Shown in pieces: positions 23,049 to 36,578 of a stretch of DNA of 64,000 nt. This stretch comes from Tamarix chinensis (Eukaryota; Streptophyta; Magnoliopsida; Caryophyllales; Tamaricaceae), in NCBI GenBank assembly GCA_030549775.1, contig CM060174.1, positions 67,849,566 to 67,913,565 on the forward strand. Reading direction: 5' to 3'. A program made the translations under genes and the position numbers. The notes beneath the pieces were generated by a model that saw only the letters and a list, made by a program, of their open reading frames with translations, was not told the origin of the DNA and ran no database searches. Numbering within the stretch: the stretch's first letter is position 1; each line of letters opens with the position of its first letter.

Positions 23049-24288
23049 TGTAATTCCCCATTTTCCCATAAACTCTAATTAAGAACCTAAATGTAAGATG
23101 ATATGCTATGTGTACTTGATCATAGAAATTATAGGCAGATAAAATGTGTTGGATGTGTTATAATTTTATGTTTTAAGGTCTAGATTAATTAAGTTAAAAT
23201 GGTATAAAATGAGTTTTTTTAGTTGTTGGTCAACTCAGATCTATGGGCTACATGATTAGGCATCTAGGCAATGGCTGATGGATAGAGGGATTTTGGTGAT
23301 CGACTTTAAAGACATGGTTTATCCTATGTTTGTTTATGAGAAAGGTGGCTCTTTAGGGGTTGGTACCCTAAAGATATGGTTTATCCCATGATTGTTTATG
23401 GATTTTGGTAGTGTGCATTAGTGCCTCTACTAGGCCCTATATCTTACTCTATTTAGCTCTATGAAACTAATTAGAGGGTATACATACTTATAGATTAGGT
23501 GTCCTTATTGGTAGGGTACTATGTACCATCATGTACCAGTGCAACCAAAGTTCCTTTGCATCCGTAGGTTTATAGTAGATAGGATATTGTAGTGCCCTTG
23601 TGCCTTGGTTATAACTTGAGAATGATGTTGTTTTCTAATTATACTACAAAGGACATCTTTTGGATGTTCCATTGGTAAGGTTTATTTTATTCTAGATGAA
23701 CGATCATTAGTAGTATATGTCCTTGACGTTATGTGGTTATATAAACGATTATTGTACTTCAATTAAGGTATGCATAATTAAATATTCAAGTATTATTCAG
23801 ATTCCTCTTTATGTGTTTCATATGGACCTTTCATATTAGCTATGTATAATGATATACTTAATACTGTTATACTTAAGGGTTCCTTTCATGGGCCCCTACT
23901 TATTCAATGGGTAGTGGCCTTTGTAGGTTAACTTGTAATTTTAGTTGAAGGCTATCATTTAGGTGTTTATTGCTTCACTTGATCCAAAATATTTTATGAT
24001 TCTTACTACATATATGTATTTCCTTTCACTTTTATTTTGTAACAATGGATAGTTGGTTTTATTTGAAATGTTATCAAATTACTTTAACTCTCTTCCTACT
24101 CTAATTTATAATTATGTGATTAATTTAAGTGGAACAATTTTTTATCCTTAGCATTTGATAATAGAATGGTAGAGGAAATAGGGCTTGTACTAAGTATGGC
24201 GGTAACACCCCGTGATTTACTATTTTAGCTTCGGCAATTATCTTTTAGAAAAGAAAGTTTTTCTATCTATAAATTTTGGGGTATTACA
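23049..24288 (+). repeat. Solo LTR, 1.24 kb, Ty3/gypsy type
   Basis: Starts TGTAATTCCCC and ends TTTTGGGGTATTACA, the inverted TG...CA termini of this LTR group. Near the 3' end GGCGGTAACACCCC matches the sub-terminal block of the other LTRs here. The flanks ATTGG (23044-23048) and TTTGG (24289-24293) agree at four of five bases, so a target duplication is likely. No PBS follows the 3' end and no second copy is near, which makes it a solo LTR. The right flank is copia integrase, so it probably inserted into that element. Confidence 0.7.
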
Positions 24289-24293
24289 TTTGG

Positions 24294-26070
24294 TTTATTA
24301 CTTTTGTAGATCTCATAGGGTATCTTGTTTAATATGACCCATATGAGTACTTTATTCATTATGTCGTTTGCGGTGGCAAAAGCTTTGACCCAAAAGTATT
24401 TTGGAAGCATAGAGTCGCATAACATTTTTCTTCTTATTACCTTATTCAATTTTTTTTCCTTTCCACCACACCATTTTTTTGTGGTGTTATTGGTGCCAAA
24501 AAGTTGTGTGTAATACCATTTTGCGCACACAAGCTCATAAAGATGGCATTTTCAAACTTCTTTCCATGATCGCTCTTTATAGCATGGATCACTATTAATT
24601 TTTCTACTTGAATGTTCTTAGCAAGCATAAGAAAAGTGCTAAAAGCATCGTTTTAGTTGAAAGAAATATAATCCACATATAACGTGAGTAACCATATACA
24701 ATACCTAATGCATATCTACAATCACCCATACTATGAGTCCTAGTAGGCCTGAATAGATCCATGTACAACAATTCAAGTGTATATCCACAAGTATCTTCTT
24801 CATGTTGTCTTTTTCCCTATTTAGTCTATCATTATCAAGCAAAGTAACATGTAAGGCATATAATAGGTCATCATATGAGTAGTGTAAATTATATTATACC
24901 TTATTGATCTTATCTTCATCATCAAAGCTTGTGAATGAGGTAGAGATTGACTATTCCACTTCTAGATCCACAAAACCTAGGTTGGAAACTTCTTACTCTT
25001 CATTGAAGGGTCATCCATGAGTTTTCTTGGTTCTTACCTTCCTTTTTTGTTGCATGTATTCTTTTTTTTCCTTGCCTTTTTTTAGCTATTTCATTTCTAA
25101 ACTCATAGTAGTCACGAATGACATGCTTAGCTATTTCATAAGTGTGGCATTTGATCTTGTCATCAGTGTTGGCTTCTCTAGATCTCCTTGTGTTTCTTGA
25201 ACATGGCTTTATTGGTCTTCCATTTCAATTTTTTCTAGATAATAGGAATCTTTTGACTTGAGTGGTTATGAAGGCCACTTCTTCATCATTCATAGGACGT
25301 TCCTCTTCTACTTCCTCGCCTTCCTTTTCATCCATGTCTTCAACCACTTCTTGTTATCTAGAAGAACTGGAGTCTTTTAGTTCTAGAGGCTTCATATTTC
25401 TTTCATCCAATCCATCTTCCATTTTTGATTGATGAACCATGAGATTTTCAAAGAGCTCTTCAATTGTCATTTTGCTTAAATCTCTGGCTTTTCAATTGTG
25501 GTCACCTTGGGATTCCATTATTTTGTAAGACCTCACAAGATCTTTCTTAATTTCTCTTCTTTGGTGATTTATTTCTCCAATGACTTGAGATAGTTAATAA
25601 TGGAGGTGAAGTGATTATTTAGGGTGCTGATGCTTTCACCTTACTTCATGCTAACGAGATCATACTCTCTGTGTGAAGAGTGATTATTTGATCCATCACC
25701 TGCTTTGTCCCTTCATGGGGTAAGGATGAGCTTCTCCCATATTTCTTTTACATTTGAGCACAATTATATATGGAGGTACTCCCTTTCACCAAGACCACAT
25801 TGAAGAATAATGATGGCTTTATTGTTGAGAGTGAGCCTCCTTTTTTTTTACGTCTTTGAATTCATCCCTTATCTTTTCCACAAGTCCACCATTGACCTCC
25901 TTTATGATTTTGATTATCAATTCAGTGAATGTTGACCACATGTTGTAGGTTGTGATTTTAAGAAGAACATCATTTTATTCATCTAATAAGGAAATTTCTT
26001 ACAATTGAACAATGGTAGTTTAGTGGTGGAAATACCTTCACTTATACGAATAGAATCCATTCCACTTGTA
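24294..26070 (-). pseudogene. Ty1/copia gag-integrase remnant, Sirevirus-like
   Basis: Read on the minus strand: gag begins near 26060 with 'MDSIRISEGISTTKLPLFN'. An acidic hinge ('DEEVAFITTQVKRFL') and a broken zinc knuckle ('KCHTYEIAKH') follow near 25140-25300. Integrase pieces then come: 'LELLYMDLF', 'YGYSRYMW', 'HAIKSDHGKKFENA', 'NGITHNFLAP', 'TPQKNGVVERK', and 'MLPKYFWVKAFATA' down to 24310. Asp of 'KSDHG' and Glu of 'VVERK' are two of the DDE residues. RT and RNase H are missing because the LTR at 23049-24288 cuts the element at 'SNKPN'. Stops and frameshifts throughout. Confidence 0.8.
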
Positions 26071-26114
26071 GATCCTTTTCACCTTATATTGCTGAGTCTA
26101 TTGAAAGATTCCCT

Positions 26115-26134
26115 TGATCTAATTCTGATTTAAA
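26115..26134 (-). other. Decayed primer-binding site of the copia element
   Basis: On the minus strand the LTR end '...CTAGGGTGTTTTA' is followed by AATCAGAATTAGATC, a degraded form of the initiator-Met PBS TGGTATCAGAGC with its flank. It sits between the LTR and the gag start, as expected. Confidence 0.5.
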
Positions 26135-29035
26135 ACACCCTAGAAGGGGTGAATAGGAATTTATGGAATGAAAATGACAAAATAAAAATTTATGCATAAT
26201 GTAGATTTGTTCAAGAGTGAATTACTCTCTATATCCTCTACCAAAAGGTTATCACTTTTAGACTATGAGATAGTGATGTGTTTTAATTATTTATCACTCT
26301 TCCTTTGCTTTATGATTCTTAAAATCTCAATAAATTTATAACTTGACCTATTTATCTTCTCTAAACTCTCCACAAAAATCTCTAAAGAATGATAGACAAA
26401 CACTCACTAACCTCTTAAAATGAATTTTGTAAGCTGGTTATGATTATATATAATTATCACCAAGAATACAAGATATGAAAGTGTATAACTTTGGATAAGA
26501 TGTAATATACCTATATGTAATAAGAGATATTATAATTTGGGAATAGTTATAGCTAAGAGAACTAAGCAAATAACACTTTTCAATAAAAACTCAAAATATG
26601 AAAATTTAGAAAATTTGAGTAAGCAATTGAAAGATTGGAGGGTAGGAGATTAATTATGCAGTCAATGTGTCAAACATTTGTTGTAATGATTATAGAGGGA
26701 CCTTATTTGTAATGAATTTCCTCATCGTATAGCCACTAGATACAAAATTTCAAAACGTTGTACCACCCAACGGGTAAAAAATAAGCATTTAATGCTTACT
26801 AGTCGATTAGTTTAGCCGAATCATTCGATTAGTTGTATGGCCAGTCAATCATTGGTTGAAACCACTCAACTATTATATTCATACCATAAGTGAAAAGTTA
26901 CAATTGTGTAAAACAATTGATCAATTATGTCTAGTGCATAGTTGGTCATAGGAAAATATTTGAACAGTGACATGGTATAGTAAGACAAGTCAATGTGTTC
27001 ATGTTACCAATTGATTGGTTTGTTCGAACCGATCAAACGGTTATGAACTAGTAAATTGGTTCAACAAAACTAGTCGATGAGTTTAAACAATGACTAATGG
27101 ATTTTTAAAATAATGAAACCCATGCATTAGTTGGTCAAACCAATAGATCATTATCCTCAAACAAGTAAATCATTTTAGCAAAACCAATGAATGAGTTTAA
27201 GTAAAGGCAAACAAGTCTCTATAGGAGTGAAACCCATGGATTAGTTGGTCAAACTTATCGACAAGTTTCCTCAAACTAGTTGATTGGTTTAGTGAAACCA
27301 GTTGATTGATTTTGTGAAACCAGATGATAAGTTTAAATAGAAGCGGATGGTATTCTGTAAGAGTGAGACCCATGGATCGGTTGGTTAAATCAATTGAGTT
27401 TTTTCCTCAAACTAGTCAATCAGTTTGTCAAAACAAGTTGATGAGTTTAAATAAAGGTGGAGGGGTTTCTATAGGAGTGAAACCTATAAACTAGTTGGTT
27501 AAACTAGTCAATTGATTTGACAGAACTAGTTGATTGGTTTTTTATACTAGTCGATCAATTTAAGTTTAACTCATCTTATGCCATTGATTAAACTAAACCA
27601 TTCATTCGTTCTTCAGACTAGTTGATTGGTTCCAACATGAACAAACCATGTAGTTTTAAAACACTTTTAAAGAGTTTAGAAATCATAATTGATCATGAGT
27701 TCTTATGAAATGAATTCAACTAAAGTGTTTGAATATGTTTTAAAGAATTTTGACCAAAATGTGAACTTTTCTCAACTTAACTCTTTACATGGAACCTAAA
27801 ACTTAAGAAATATAATCCTTAACCTTCAAGTCTTTGTTATATTTCATGTGTTGTTCTTTTTCTTAGGAAATTGATTTATTTTTTAAATTTTTAGATTTGG
27901 AGAATACTATGAGAGGAAGTATTTAAATTTCTTTGTAATTCAATTATTGTATGTGTACACTTAAGAAAAGACATTAGTTATCAAGATCTATCGATTATCA
28001 TCAAAACAAGATAATGACATTGCTTGATCTTTAAGGTCAACATAAATCTCAGGTTTTCTTGTAAAGAGTTAAGTTATATTTTTTTTCACACTTTGATTTA
28101 AATTCTTTGAAAAGTTTCCAAACACATGACTTGAATTAACCTTATGTGAATACATGGTTGATCTTGATTTTTGAATCTTTCCAAGTATTTTAAATCTTTT
28201 TGTTTGGTTCTAATATGAACCGGTAAACAAGTTAAAAGATATATCAACTACTTTGGTGCATTAAACGTGTGCAACTCCAAGAAATTGATTGGATGAGTAA
28301 ACCAAATGACTTACTTCACAAACTAGTCCATGGGTTTTTCTCCTTTAAATACCAAATAATCTCTATTTAAATACATCATTTGGTTTCAAAATTAAATGTC
28401 TAATTTGAATAGGTAACCTATTGGTTTTGATCTTGAAGAAACATATTCATTTTCATTTAAAGACATTAACTAGTTTGAGTAACAAGTCCATAGGTTTTGC
28501 TCCTACACAATCCAATTTGTCTCTATTTAAATACATGGACTAGTTTGACTAACTGATCTATAGTTTTTGCCCATGCAGTTATTTCTTTCTATTTAAATAT
28601 ATTAACTAGTGTCCTAAAACTAATTAACTTGTTCATAAATTGATCATCTTGTTTAACTTAACTAGTCCATGGGTTTTTCTCTTACAAAAAACCATTCATA
28701 TCTATTTCAACACATTATCTTGTCTCACAAAATTGATTGAATAGTTTGAGTAAATGGATCAACTACTTTGAAGGATACATTGATTGGCTTACTAAAACAT
28801 TATACTATTCAAATATGTTTGTACGATCATATGTGTACAACACAAAAGTAATCAACTAGCTTTAATAACTAATTGAATGGTTTGTGTAATGATAAATTAT
28901 TCGCATAAGGTTTCAACATATCTGGTTGAATGGTTTAAGCAGGCCATTGACTGATCAACACCAGCGATCGATAGTTTTACCTAATTGATTGATTGGTGAG
29001 CATTTAACGTTAATTTTATTCTTATTGGGTGATAG
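26135..29035 (-). repeat. Long copia LTR built of degenerate CGACTAGTTT-type repeats
   Basis: From ~26790 the DNA is made largely of short degenerate units such as ACTAGT(C/T)GATTGGTTT, GACCCATGGATTAGTTGGTCAAAC and AACCAGTTGATTG. The unit CCCATGGATTAGTTGGTCAAAC recurs near 27120, 27235 and 27370. Near 26140 CACCCTAGAAGGGGTGAATAGG is a block often seen at the edge of plant Sirevirus LTRs. The right limit is set by the giant LTR that starts at 29036, so this LTR may be truncated. Similar units also occur at 34800-34990 and 36090-36450. Confidence 0.55.
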
Positions 29036-32000
29036 TGTAAAACCTCAAAATTTGGTAACCTTTATTTTTGAGCACTTGACCTTTTATTCAAATCCCAATC
29101 TTGAAATCTTAGCTTAATTATCATATTAACCCTTAACCCATAAACCTAGATAAATATTAAATAAATGTTTCATAATTACTTCATCTTTTTTTTAATTTAA
29201 TCCCTCCATAAACTAATAAAGTCTTCCTCTATTTATTTTTTCTAATCAAGTACTCTAACCTCAGATAAATTCATTTTTACCTTAACCCTAAACCAAAAAA
29301 AAATTCATTTTTTCCTTTTCTTTTCTCTCCTATCTTTTCCCATTTTCTTCCATATTTTTTTCCTCTCTTTCTCTTTGACTTGGCCTGTTAGCTCAACCCA
29401 TATTTTCTTTCTTTTCTTTTTCTCCCCTAGCTTATGCGTCCAATCCGACTTGGCCTCTTCTTTCATTTATTTCTTTTTTACTTTCTTCTTTACCGGGTCA
29501 ACTTCTTCATTCTCCCTTTCTTATTTTCCCCTTTTAGCCAAATAAGGCCTCATGCACCCTACCTCATTGCATTCTTTTCTTCATTCTGTAGCCTTGCACC
29601 CTACAACATAACTTCATCCCTACCACTCCTGCCTTTGCCCACCTACCCCTACACCACCAACTCTTTACTTCAACACCATCCATGCACCTCTGTAATTTTT
29701 TGCACCTTCCCTTACATGCCTAACCAACCTTCCTATCACCTTATTCCCCTTCACTTCACCCCCTCCCCCATAACTTTATGCACGTATATATATATACATA
29801 CATACTTTGTCTTCCCTTCTTCCTCATTCTCCTCTTTCGTTACTTTTTCTTATCGAATAACCTAACCAAACCACCCTACCCTACTTTATTTTTTTCTTCT
29901 CCTCAGCAACACCCATCAAAGCTAACACCACCACCTCTGTCATCACCCATCACCTCCAACCAAACCTTCTTCACTTCACCTATTATACTTCCCCAATTGC
30001 TTAACCTAGTACCACTACACCACGCATGCTCCATTTTCCACTATCACACATGCTTGCATAGCCAGGACAACACCTCCTTACCTCATTACCATTTGTCATT
30101 GTTGTACCCCTTTTTATACAAATCCCCTTCTCAATCTCCTTCCCTTATCCTTCATCCCTTGCCCTACCATCAACCACAACCCCAACCCCAACCCCCACCT
30201 TCCATTGCCTTCTTCCTTTTCTCTCCATGCCCAATCATTAGCCATACCACTATCCACCCTTGGCCATATCTTGTAGGCAACCACCATTACCAAACTATCA
30301 TCGACTACAACGAACTCCACTAGCTCTAGCAAAAAGAAGCTCCCCAACCCCCTACCTTCTTTTTCCTTATTTTCTCTCCCTACCATCGGCCACACTACCC
30401 CCTACCATCGACGATCATCATCACTAGGCACTCCCTATAACCAACCCTTGTTAGTTCTAGCACCACCATCACCACTACATCCACATCAATCGTTGTCATG
30501 TCTACCACCGATTGTCACTCTACACCACCTTACCCAAGCCTTCAACTTTTTTTGTTATATTTATTCTTCATCCCTCTTTGTTTTAGTTTCCCTACATAAA
30601 TTTTTCTTAAGTCATATCTTGTGTATTTTGACATCTAGGTGATATTCTAGTGGTATTGGAAGAGGAATCATAGGTCTTAGGTGCTTAGAGACCGGAGCCA
30701 CTTTTTTAAGGATACATTTCATAGTTAGGGTTTTTTGCACAATATCTATATATTTATTTATAATATCATAATTGAAATCATTAGGTATTTTAGTTATCTT
30801 AGGGGTATTTTGGTTAATATGAATTAAATTAGAATATTAGGTATCTTAATGTGATAAATGGTTCAAAATAGGTTAGGTATACTATATGAAATACTTGTAA
30901 TGAATTTGAATGGTTTGAGCCTAATAAAAGAAAAGTGGTTTCATGTGAGAATAGTAACCCAAGGGATGAATCAGAATCATATATGTGAAATGTTGAAGTT
31001 TTAACTTAAATTTTGGATATGTTGTTGAAATATGCCATTTAAGTTTACAAATTAAATTTTGTGATTATATGAGCCTCATGGAAAAATTGACTATTAATTT
31101 GTAAAATTAATTTTGTGTGAAAAGATGAATAGTAACCCTAAGTGTAAGCTATTATCGTATGTATAAGGCGTAAAAGTTGAACCTAAATTTTTATATATAA
31201 GATCAATAATAATATTTTAGGAAAATATATTAAATTTTATGCTTACAATGATTTTTTGGGAAGAATTATGATTAAATTATAAAATTATATTTTATGGAAT
31301 TATTAATAGTAACCTTAAAAATAATATATTATCGCATTTGTAAGACATTGTAGTTAAACCTTAATTTTTGGGTATCTTTTCAATAATAATATTATAAGGC
31401 TGTATATTAAATATTGTGATAAAATGATCAACAAGGAGAAGTTATGCTTGACTTATGAATTATAGTTTCCTATAGGGAATATAGCTTGTCCTTGAGAAAT
31501 ATATTAGGTTGTGTGCATTGAATATCTATATGTATTTTTGCATGATGACCTTGAAATAAGTAACCATGAATAAGATATTAATCATTTAGAGTAAAATATC
31601 ATATGAATTAGGATCGGTTTTACCTATCTATGCAATAGGACGAGAATAGTGGCCACAAGTTTTATGCCTTAGGATTGGATATTATTGATATTGTTCCCCT
31701 AGTAGAGAATAGAGGCTATAAGCATTTTTTTCTTAAGGTTTTATATTAGTGATACAATTCCATTGGTTGAGAATAGTGTGGTCCCCATATTCTAATTAAA
31801 AAAACAATTAATAAGATATTAATTATTTGAGGTGAAATACCATATGAATCAAGACTAGTTGTAGATATCCATTATACCAAATGAGAATAGTGGCCAAGAG
31901 CTTTATGCCATGAGTTTATATACTTATGATATCATTCCATAGTTTAAGAATAGTTTCTAAAAGCTTTATACTCTAGGGTTGTATATTTACAATACCATTC

Positions 32001-32666
32001 CATCGGTTGAGAATAATGAGGTCTCTAAACTCAACATAAATAATATTATAGATATTGATCATGCCATTATTATTATAAGACCTAGAATCATTAAATAAGT
32101 AGAACCATTAGATGTTAATCTATTCACATGTTTCTCCCTTGTTGTGACCTTGTGAATTTGTGTGATATTTATTTGGTTGTGTTGTTACTTTACTCAACAC
32201 ATAGCATACTGATCATCCTTTTCATGGGTGTCGCTCATTCACACAAGCAGAGAACCCAATTAAGTTTGTACAAGTCTATGAGGACCCTTTAGATGAATAT
32301 TCAACTTTTGATGTACTTTTTAGGGAAGATTATTGAATCTATCTTCAATACTTGGGTCATATTTTGGGTTATCCAATTCACACTTTGAACCCGGATACCT
32401 CTAGGAACTCTTAGATCCCAATATATCCCATTATGTATTTAGCCTTTTAGACTTAGAGTAATTAGCCAAACATTTGTTTAACTTTATGAAACCTATCTCT
32501 TTCTCTATTTTATAATGTTTGAATCTTTAATTATTTTGCCTTATTTACAACACAAGAAGAGTGTGGTAAGCCAAACTTATGTTAAGTACAGTGGTAACAC
32601 CCAATTACACTATTTTATGCTTCTACTTAAATGAAAAAATCTAGTCCTAATTTTTATGGTGTTAGA
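29036..32666 (+). repeat. Giant LTR A (3.6 kb), Ty3/gypsy type
   Basis: Starts TGTAAAACCTCAAAATT and ends TTATGGTGTTAGA, followed two bases later by a PBS. Layout: AT-rich 29036-29300, C/T-rich block 29300-30560 (whose proline/serine-rich open frames are compositional), a conserved block with GGTCTTAGGTGCTTAGAGACCGG near 30680, the duplicated AATAGTGG cassette at 31560-32040, and a block with ACTGATCATCC...TTCATGGGTG near 32210. The last two are shared with LTRs at 36579-41072 and 56341-60918. No second copy of this LTR was found, so the element is incomplete. Confidence 0.75.
31560..32040 (+). repeat. Duplicated 3+3 AATAGTGG cassette in LTR A
   Basis: Two halves each begin GAATAAGATATTAAT and each hold three copies of a site ending in (A/G)AGAATAGTGG or a close variant: 31632, 31700, 31760 and 31884, 31945, 32007. 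The third copy of each half carries CCAT(T/C)GGTTGAGAATA(G/A)TG. The spacing and order match the cassettes in the other two giant LTRs. Confidence 0.7.
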
Positions 32667-32668
32667 TG

Positions 32669-32680
32669 TAGTATCAGAGC
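32669..32680 (+). other. Primer-binding site after LTR A
   Basis: TAGTATCAGAGC differs at one base from TGGTATCAGAGC, the complement of the initiator-Met tRNA 3' end used by many plant LTR elements. Confidence 0.8.
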
Positions 32681-33690
32681 TTTTGTTTTTTAAAATCGTG
32701 AGTGAATTAGTTACTTGGTTTTCAAAATCCTAAATATTTTCAAATTTTCCAGCACATTTAAACATTTGGGTTAACCTTGTAAAAAAAAATGTAGCTGAAG
32801 TGGTCTACCATATTGTGAATTATGATGAACCAATGCACCTAATAGCATGGTCTCTACTCAAAATTTAGAATCCCTTTGCAAATCCATGAGGAATTATTTG
32901 GAGGCTAAGGGTAAGAAGATGAGGATGTACTACTTCTCCACCTAGCTATAGATAAGGTGACTAATACGGCAAATAGTTTTTGTGAAGACATGTTTGATGA
33001 TACTAAAGGAGCCCTTGTGGACGTCAAGTGCTATGACATCGTGACTATACAATTTCAAAGGGTCATTTGAAGATGCGGCTACTTAAAGAGGAGTCTATCC
33101 TTCGGTGCCATGTAGACATTGAGCACTAAAATATATGCTTTTAGGGGTCCCCACCATGGATGCATACCTGATACCCTCCATTTAAACATGAGACCTAAGA
33201 TTAAATCATGCAACATATCCAAATAAATTGTCAACTCAATATGGATGAGATCGTCAAGGAGAAAAATTCATCCATGTTATATTTTTTAGATCGTGACACA
33301 TCAAGCTAAGGATACCTCAACCTTCCCCTTCTTCTTTTTATGTTTGCATTGCATGTGGAATTATTGCTTAATTTTTTTCATCCTTGCCTTAGATGCATTT
33401 TAGATTAGGGATTTTGGTCTAAGCTTTCATTTTTCTTTTTTTCTAATCCACATATCAATTTTTATTTCTATTACCGTCTTATTCACAATTTTTCTAAAAT
33501 GTTCACCTCATCAGAGACCTTTATTAAGGGGGTAGTAACTCAACTTTTAAACCTTAATTCCTTATTATTTTTACCTTATTACCCTAGATACCACCTTTGG
33601 TCTTGTTGACTATGCGTTTACCCTTGCATTGATCACTCCTCTACTCTTTTTCGCACCTTAACTCTCAGGCTCTTTTTAATTTTGAAGGAA
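32681..33690 (+). mobile_element. Internal stub of the LTR A element
   Basis: Possible gag-like residues near 32850-33300 are too broken to assign. At 33523 the motif TTAAGGGGGTAGTAAC recurs. The same motif occurs in the internal domain of the LARD-like element at 41281, suggesting related non-coding internal DNA. Confidence 0.45.
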
Positions 33691-34661
33691 TACATTTTAT
33701 ATACATCCTGCATGATTAGACCTAATGAGATCAAGCTTATGATTCATTATCTTATTAGAAGATGCCCTTGTAGATTTTCAACACCAAGCTAGGACATACC
33801 TAGACAAGCTCAGTTCCATTGCTGAAGATTCTATTATGTCAATGTATGGTTGTTGTGTGGAGTGGAGTCAATATTCATGGCAATAATTGGAGTGTTATTA
33901 CATCAATAGTGTTTAATTGATGATTGTGATTGTGTTTGGGGGATAGAAAAGAGAAGAAATGGGAGTGCATAGATTGGGAACACAAAGTGTTTGTGTGGGG
34001 GTAAGGAGGAGAGAGGGTGAAAGTTGTAAGAGGGGGATGAAAAGGAAGGGGTAAAGATAAAATGGGGTTTACATATATTTAAACCCATTTACTCCAAAAA
34101 ATAATTTATTATTATCAAGTGTGTAACCCTCAAAACTCAAGATTCCCTGGTGACATCCTAGAAACTCAGAGATATTTTGTATACTTTACCTAAATTTAGG
34201 ACTGTGTGGTAAAATTTTCCAAAAATTTAAAAATTTTATTATTTGTATTTTGTAGTATAAAATTGAATTTAGTATTATAAAATTATTTACATAAACCTAC
34301 TAATGAACCAAGATATGAAACCAAACTAGACATGTAGATTCCACCAGCCTAAGTTAGAAAGACCCTCTCTATGGTGCAAAAGGGCTTCATGTCTTTAACT
34401 CCTATTGTTATGGTCCTTATCTACCAAAATGTTACAATCCTTTTGATAGGGTATGAGATACCTTCATTGAATTATCCAAGAACGAAGATGAGAATTTTTA
34501 GAAATAAAAAAAAAATATAATATGAGAAACTCAGCAATAATGATTATTTAGAGAAGTGAGGAAAAATGATTTTCTAGTATGTTTTTTAGATATGCTTTCC
34601 AACCACTATTTATATATCAAAGGATTATATTATTTTGGTTAAAAAAATTGGCAAATAATGT
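33691..34661. other. Unassigned DNA with G/A-rich block and a possible LTR edge
   Basis: A G/A-rich stretch (33940-34070) next to TTTACATATATTTAAACCC suggests a minus-strand promoter-like region of an LTR. At about 34124 TGTAACCCTCAAAACTC resembles a giant-LTR start but has no partner. No gene. Confidence 0.3.
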
Positions 34662-36578
34662 TGTAATACCCCATAATTTTAACATTTATAAATTAGAAAA
34701 TTCATACTTTTAATGGAGTTTGGATGATATTTTATCTTGATTAGGGAATATAGTTTGGGTCTGATTTGAAAAGGAATTGGAAAATGCTTAGAATATTTGA
34801 GTAAAATTAATTTTCTAGGTATATCAATCAACTAGTTCAATGAGCTGATTGGCTGGTCTATCATTTTTAGCAACGGTTTTGATTTGATTACAAATTGACG
34901 ACTAGTTTGGGAAACTAATCAATGGTCAGTAGAATAGTTGAGTGGTCAACCCAATCGATCAACTAGTTTTTTGGGACAAGTGATTTCTTGAGGAAGATTT
35001 TTTTAGAAAAAGTCTTTTAATATTTTGGAGCATTGCTAATCTAACTCCAATATGTTCTAGAGTAATTTCTAACCCCTTTGATTACTCACTCAACTTTAAT
35101 TTTTATCTCGAGTGGATTTAAAGGTCCAGTTTGGTAGAAAAGGAGGGAGTATGACCTCTATCTTTATACAACTTTGGATCAGATGAATTGTTCCATATTT
35201 TCCATATATGTCTAACAAATTTGTTTTCCATGTTTATCTGCCTATTTCTTTTCCTATGTTCAACATCTCTCTTGAGAAGAAACTCATCATTATCATGATA
35301 AATCCAACCTATATAGATTGATTCAAATGGTATTAATTAAGGTTTGTGAGGTGCTATATCTTTTCACTCATTTCTTGAATGATTTATTAGTTATAAATAA
35401 CCATAATTACCTCTTTCCTTTACCTCTTTTTAGCAACAAGAAATACTCTAAATTTCCAACCCTTGTATTCATTTTTATTGATTAATTGTTGACTTCACCT
35501 TAATTTGGTTTTCTTTTCTTATCATTTCAATAGCTCTCTCTTCTTTTACTCTTAGGTAAAAAGGAGTTAGATTTTGGGAAAGTTTTGAGTTTTCACTTTT
35601 AGTTGATTCTTCTCTCTAATTCTCTTACAGGTGGCAATTTTGTTCTTTCCTGATTTATGCATCTTGGTTTATAAGAATTATTTAAAGGTTTTTGAGTTTT
35701 AAATTTTCTAAGGTTTGTAGAGTTCAAATATTTCAACCAAAGGTTTTATCTTCTTGGTATGGAAATTTTGCTAAGCTTTACAATAAGTCATTCTTGCCTT
35801 TGAAATGTAGTATAATTAAGCATGTAGGCTAGTATAGTTGCTAAATTTCTTATCTTTTTTATAAAAGATTGATATTATTGCTATTTGGCGAAACATGCTA
35901 GAATATTTGAGGATTTTTAAAAAAGATATGACTTCATGAGAAATATGGTTGATTCTGTTTAAATGTCGCGTGATTAGTATATAAGCATGTGTAACCTCAT
36001 TTTTTCTATAATTGTGATGTTATGATGCCATAGTGGTTAGATTTTGGCTCTGTATTCATTCTTTTTAATTCCTATATGTTTTTTATGGGGGGGGGACCAA
36101 TCGATTGGATAAGCTAAATTCGATGGACTAGTCCTTAGAACAGTCTATTAGTTGCCTAAACTAATCAACTATATTGTATACAGTGTTCTTTTTTTTCTTT
36201 CTATTTGAACCGACCAATTAGTTATTAGAAGAATCGACTTTTCAGCTCAACCAATCTGCCAATTCTTGATTGGATTTCTATGTTGTCTCTAGTTAAACCC
36301 ATTGATAGGCTTAACAGAACTAATCAGCTAGTCATAAAAATAGTCAATTGGTCTAACCAAACCGAATGACTAGTTTCAAGATGAAACTCAAATGTACAAC
36401 TAAGCTAAACTAATCAACTTTTTTCCTCAAGCCAATAAGCCAGCCAATCTAGAGAGGGTTATTCTTAATTTTTTTGACTTGTTTTGATATAATAATTAAT
36501 ATTAAGTTACAACATGATTCTTTAATAATGAGAACACATATCTTAGCTTAAAGTAACTAATCTATTGGATGGATTAGT
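34662..36578 (+). repeat. Left part of a split ~3.4-kb solo LTR
   Basis: Starts TGTAATACCCCATAATTTT. It is continued after the LARD-like insertion by 51554-53051, which ends TTGGGGTATTACA. The outer flanks are AATGT (34657-34661) and AATGA (53052-53056), four of five matching. Without the insertion the LTR is about 3.4 kb. It contains CTAGTTTGGGAAACTAATC-type degenerate repeats. No internal domain of its own is present, so it is a solo LTR. Confidence 0.7.
36574..36578 (+). repeat. Target duplication TTAGT, left
   Basis: TTAGT immediately before the LARD LTR; the same five bases follow the right LTR at 51554-51558. Confidence 0.95.

Noticed and set aside
29434..30642. Long open frames giving Pro/Ser/His-rich proteins (143, 181, 64 residues)
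   Set aside because: They lie in the C/T-rich block of giant LTR A; composition alone keeps them open and no domain is seen.
34124..34661. Start of another giant LTR (TGTAACCCTCAAAACTC)
   Set aside because: No second end, PBS or target duplication could be found; kept only as a remark in the unassigned region.
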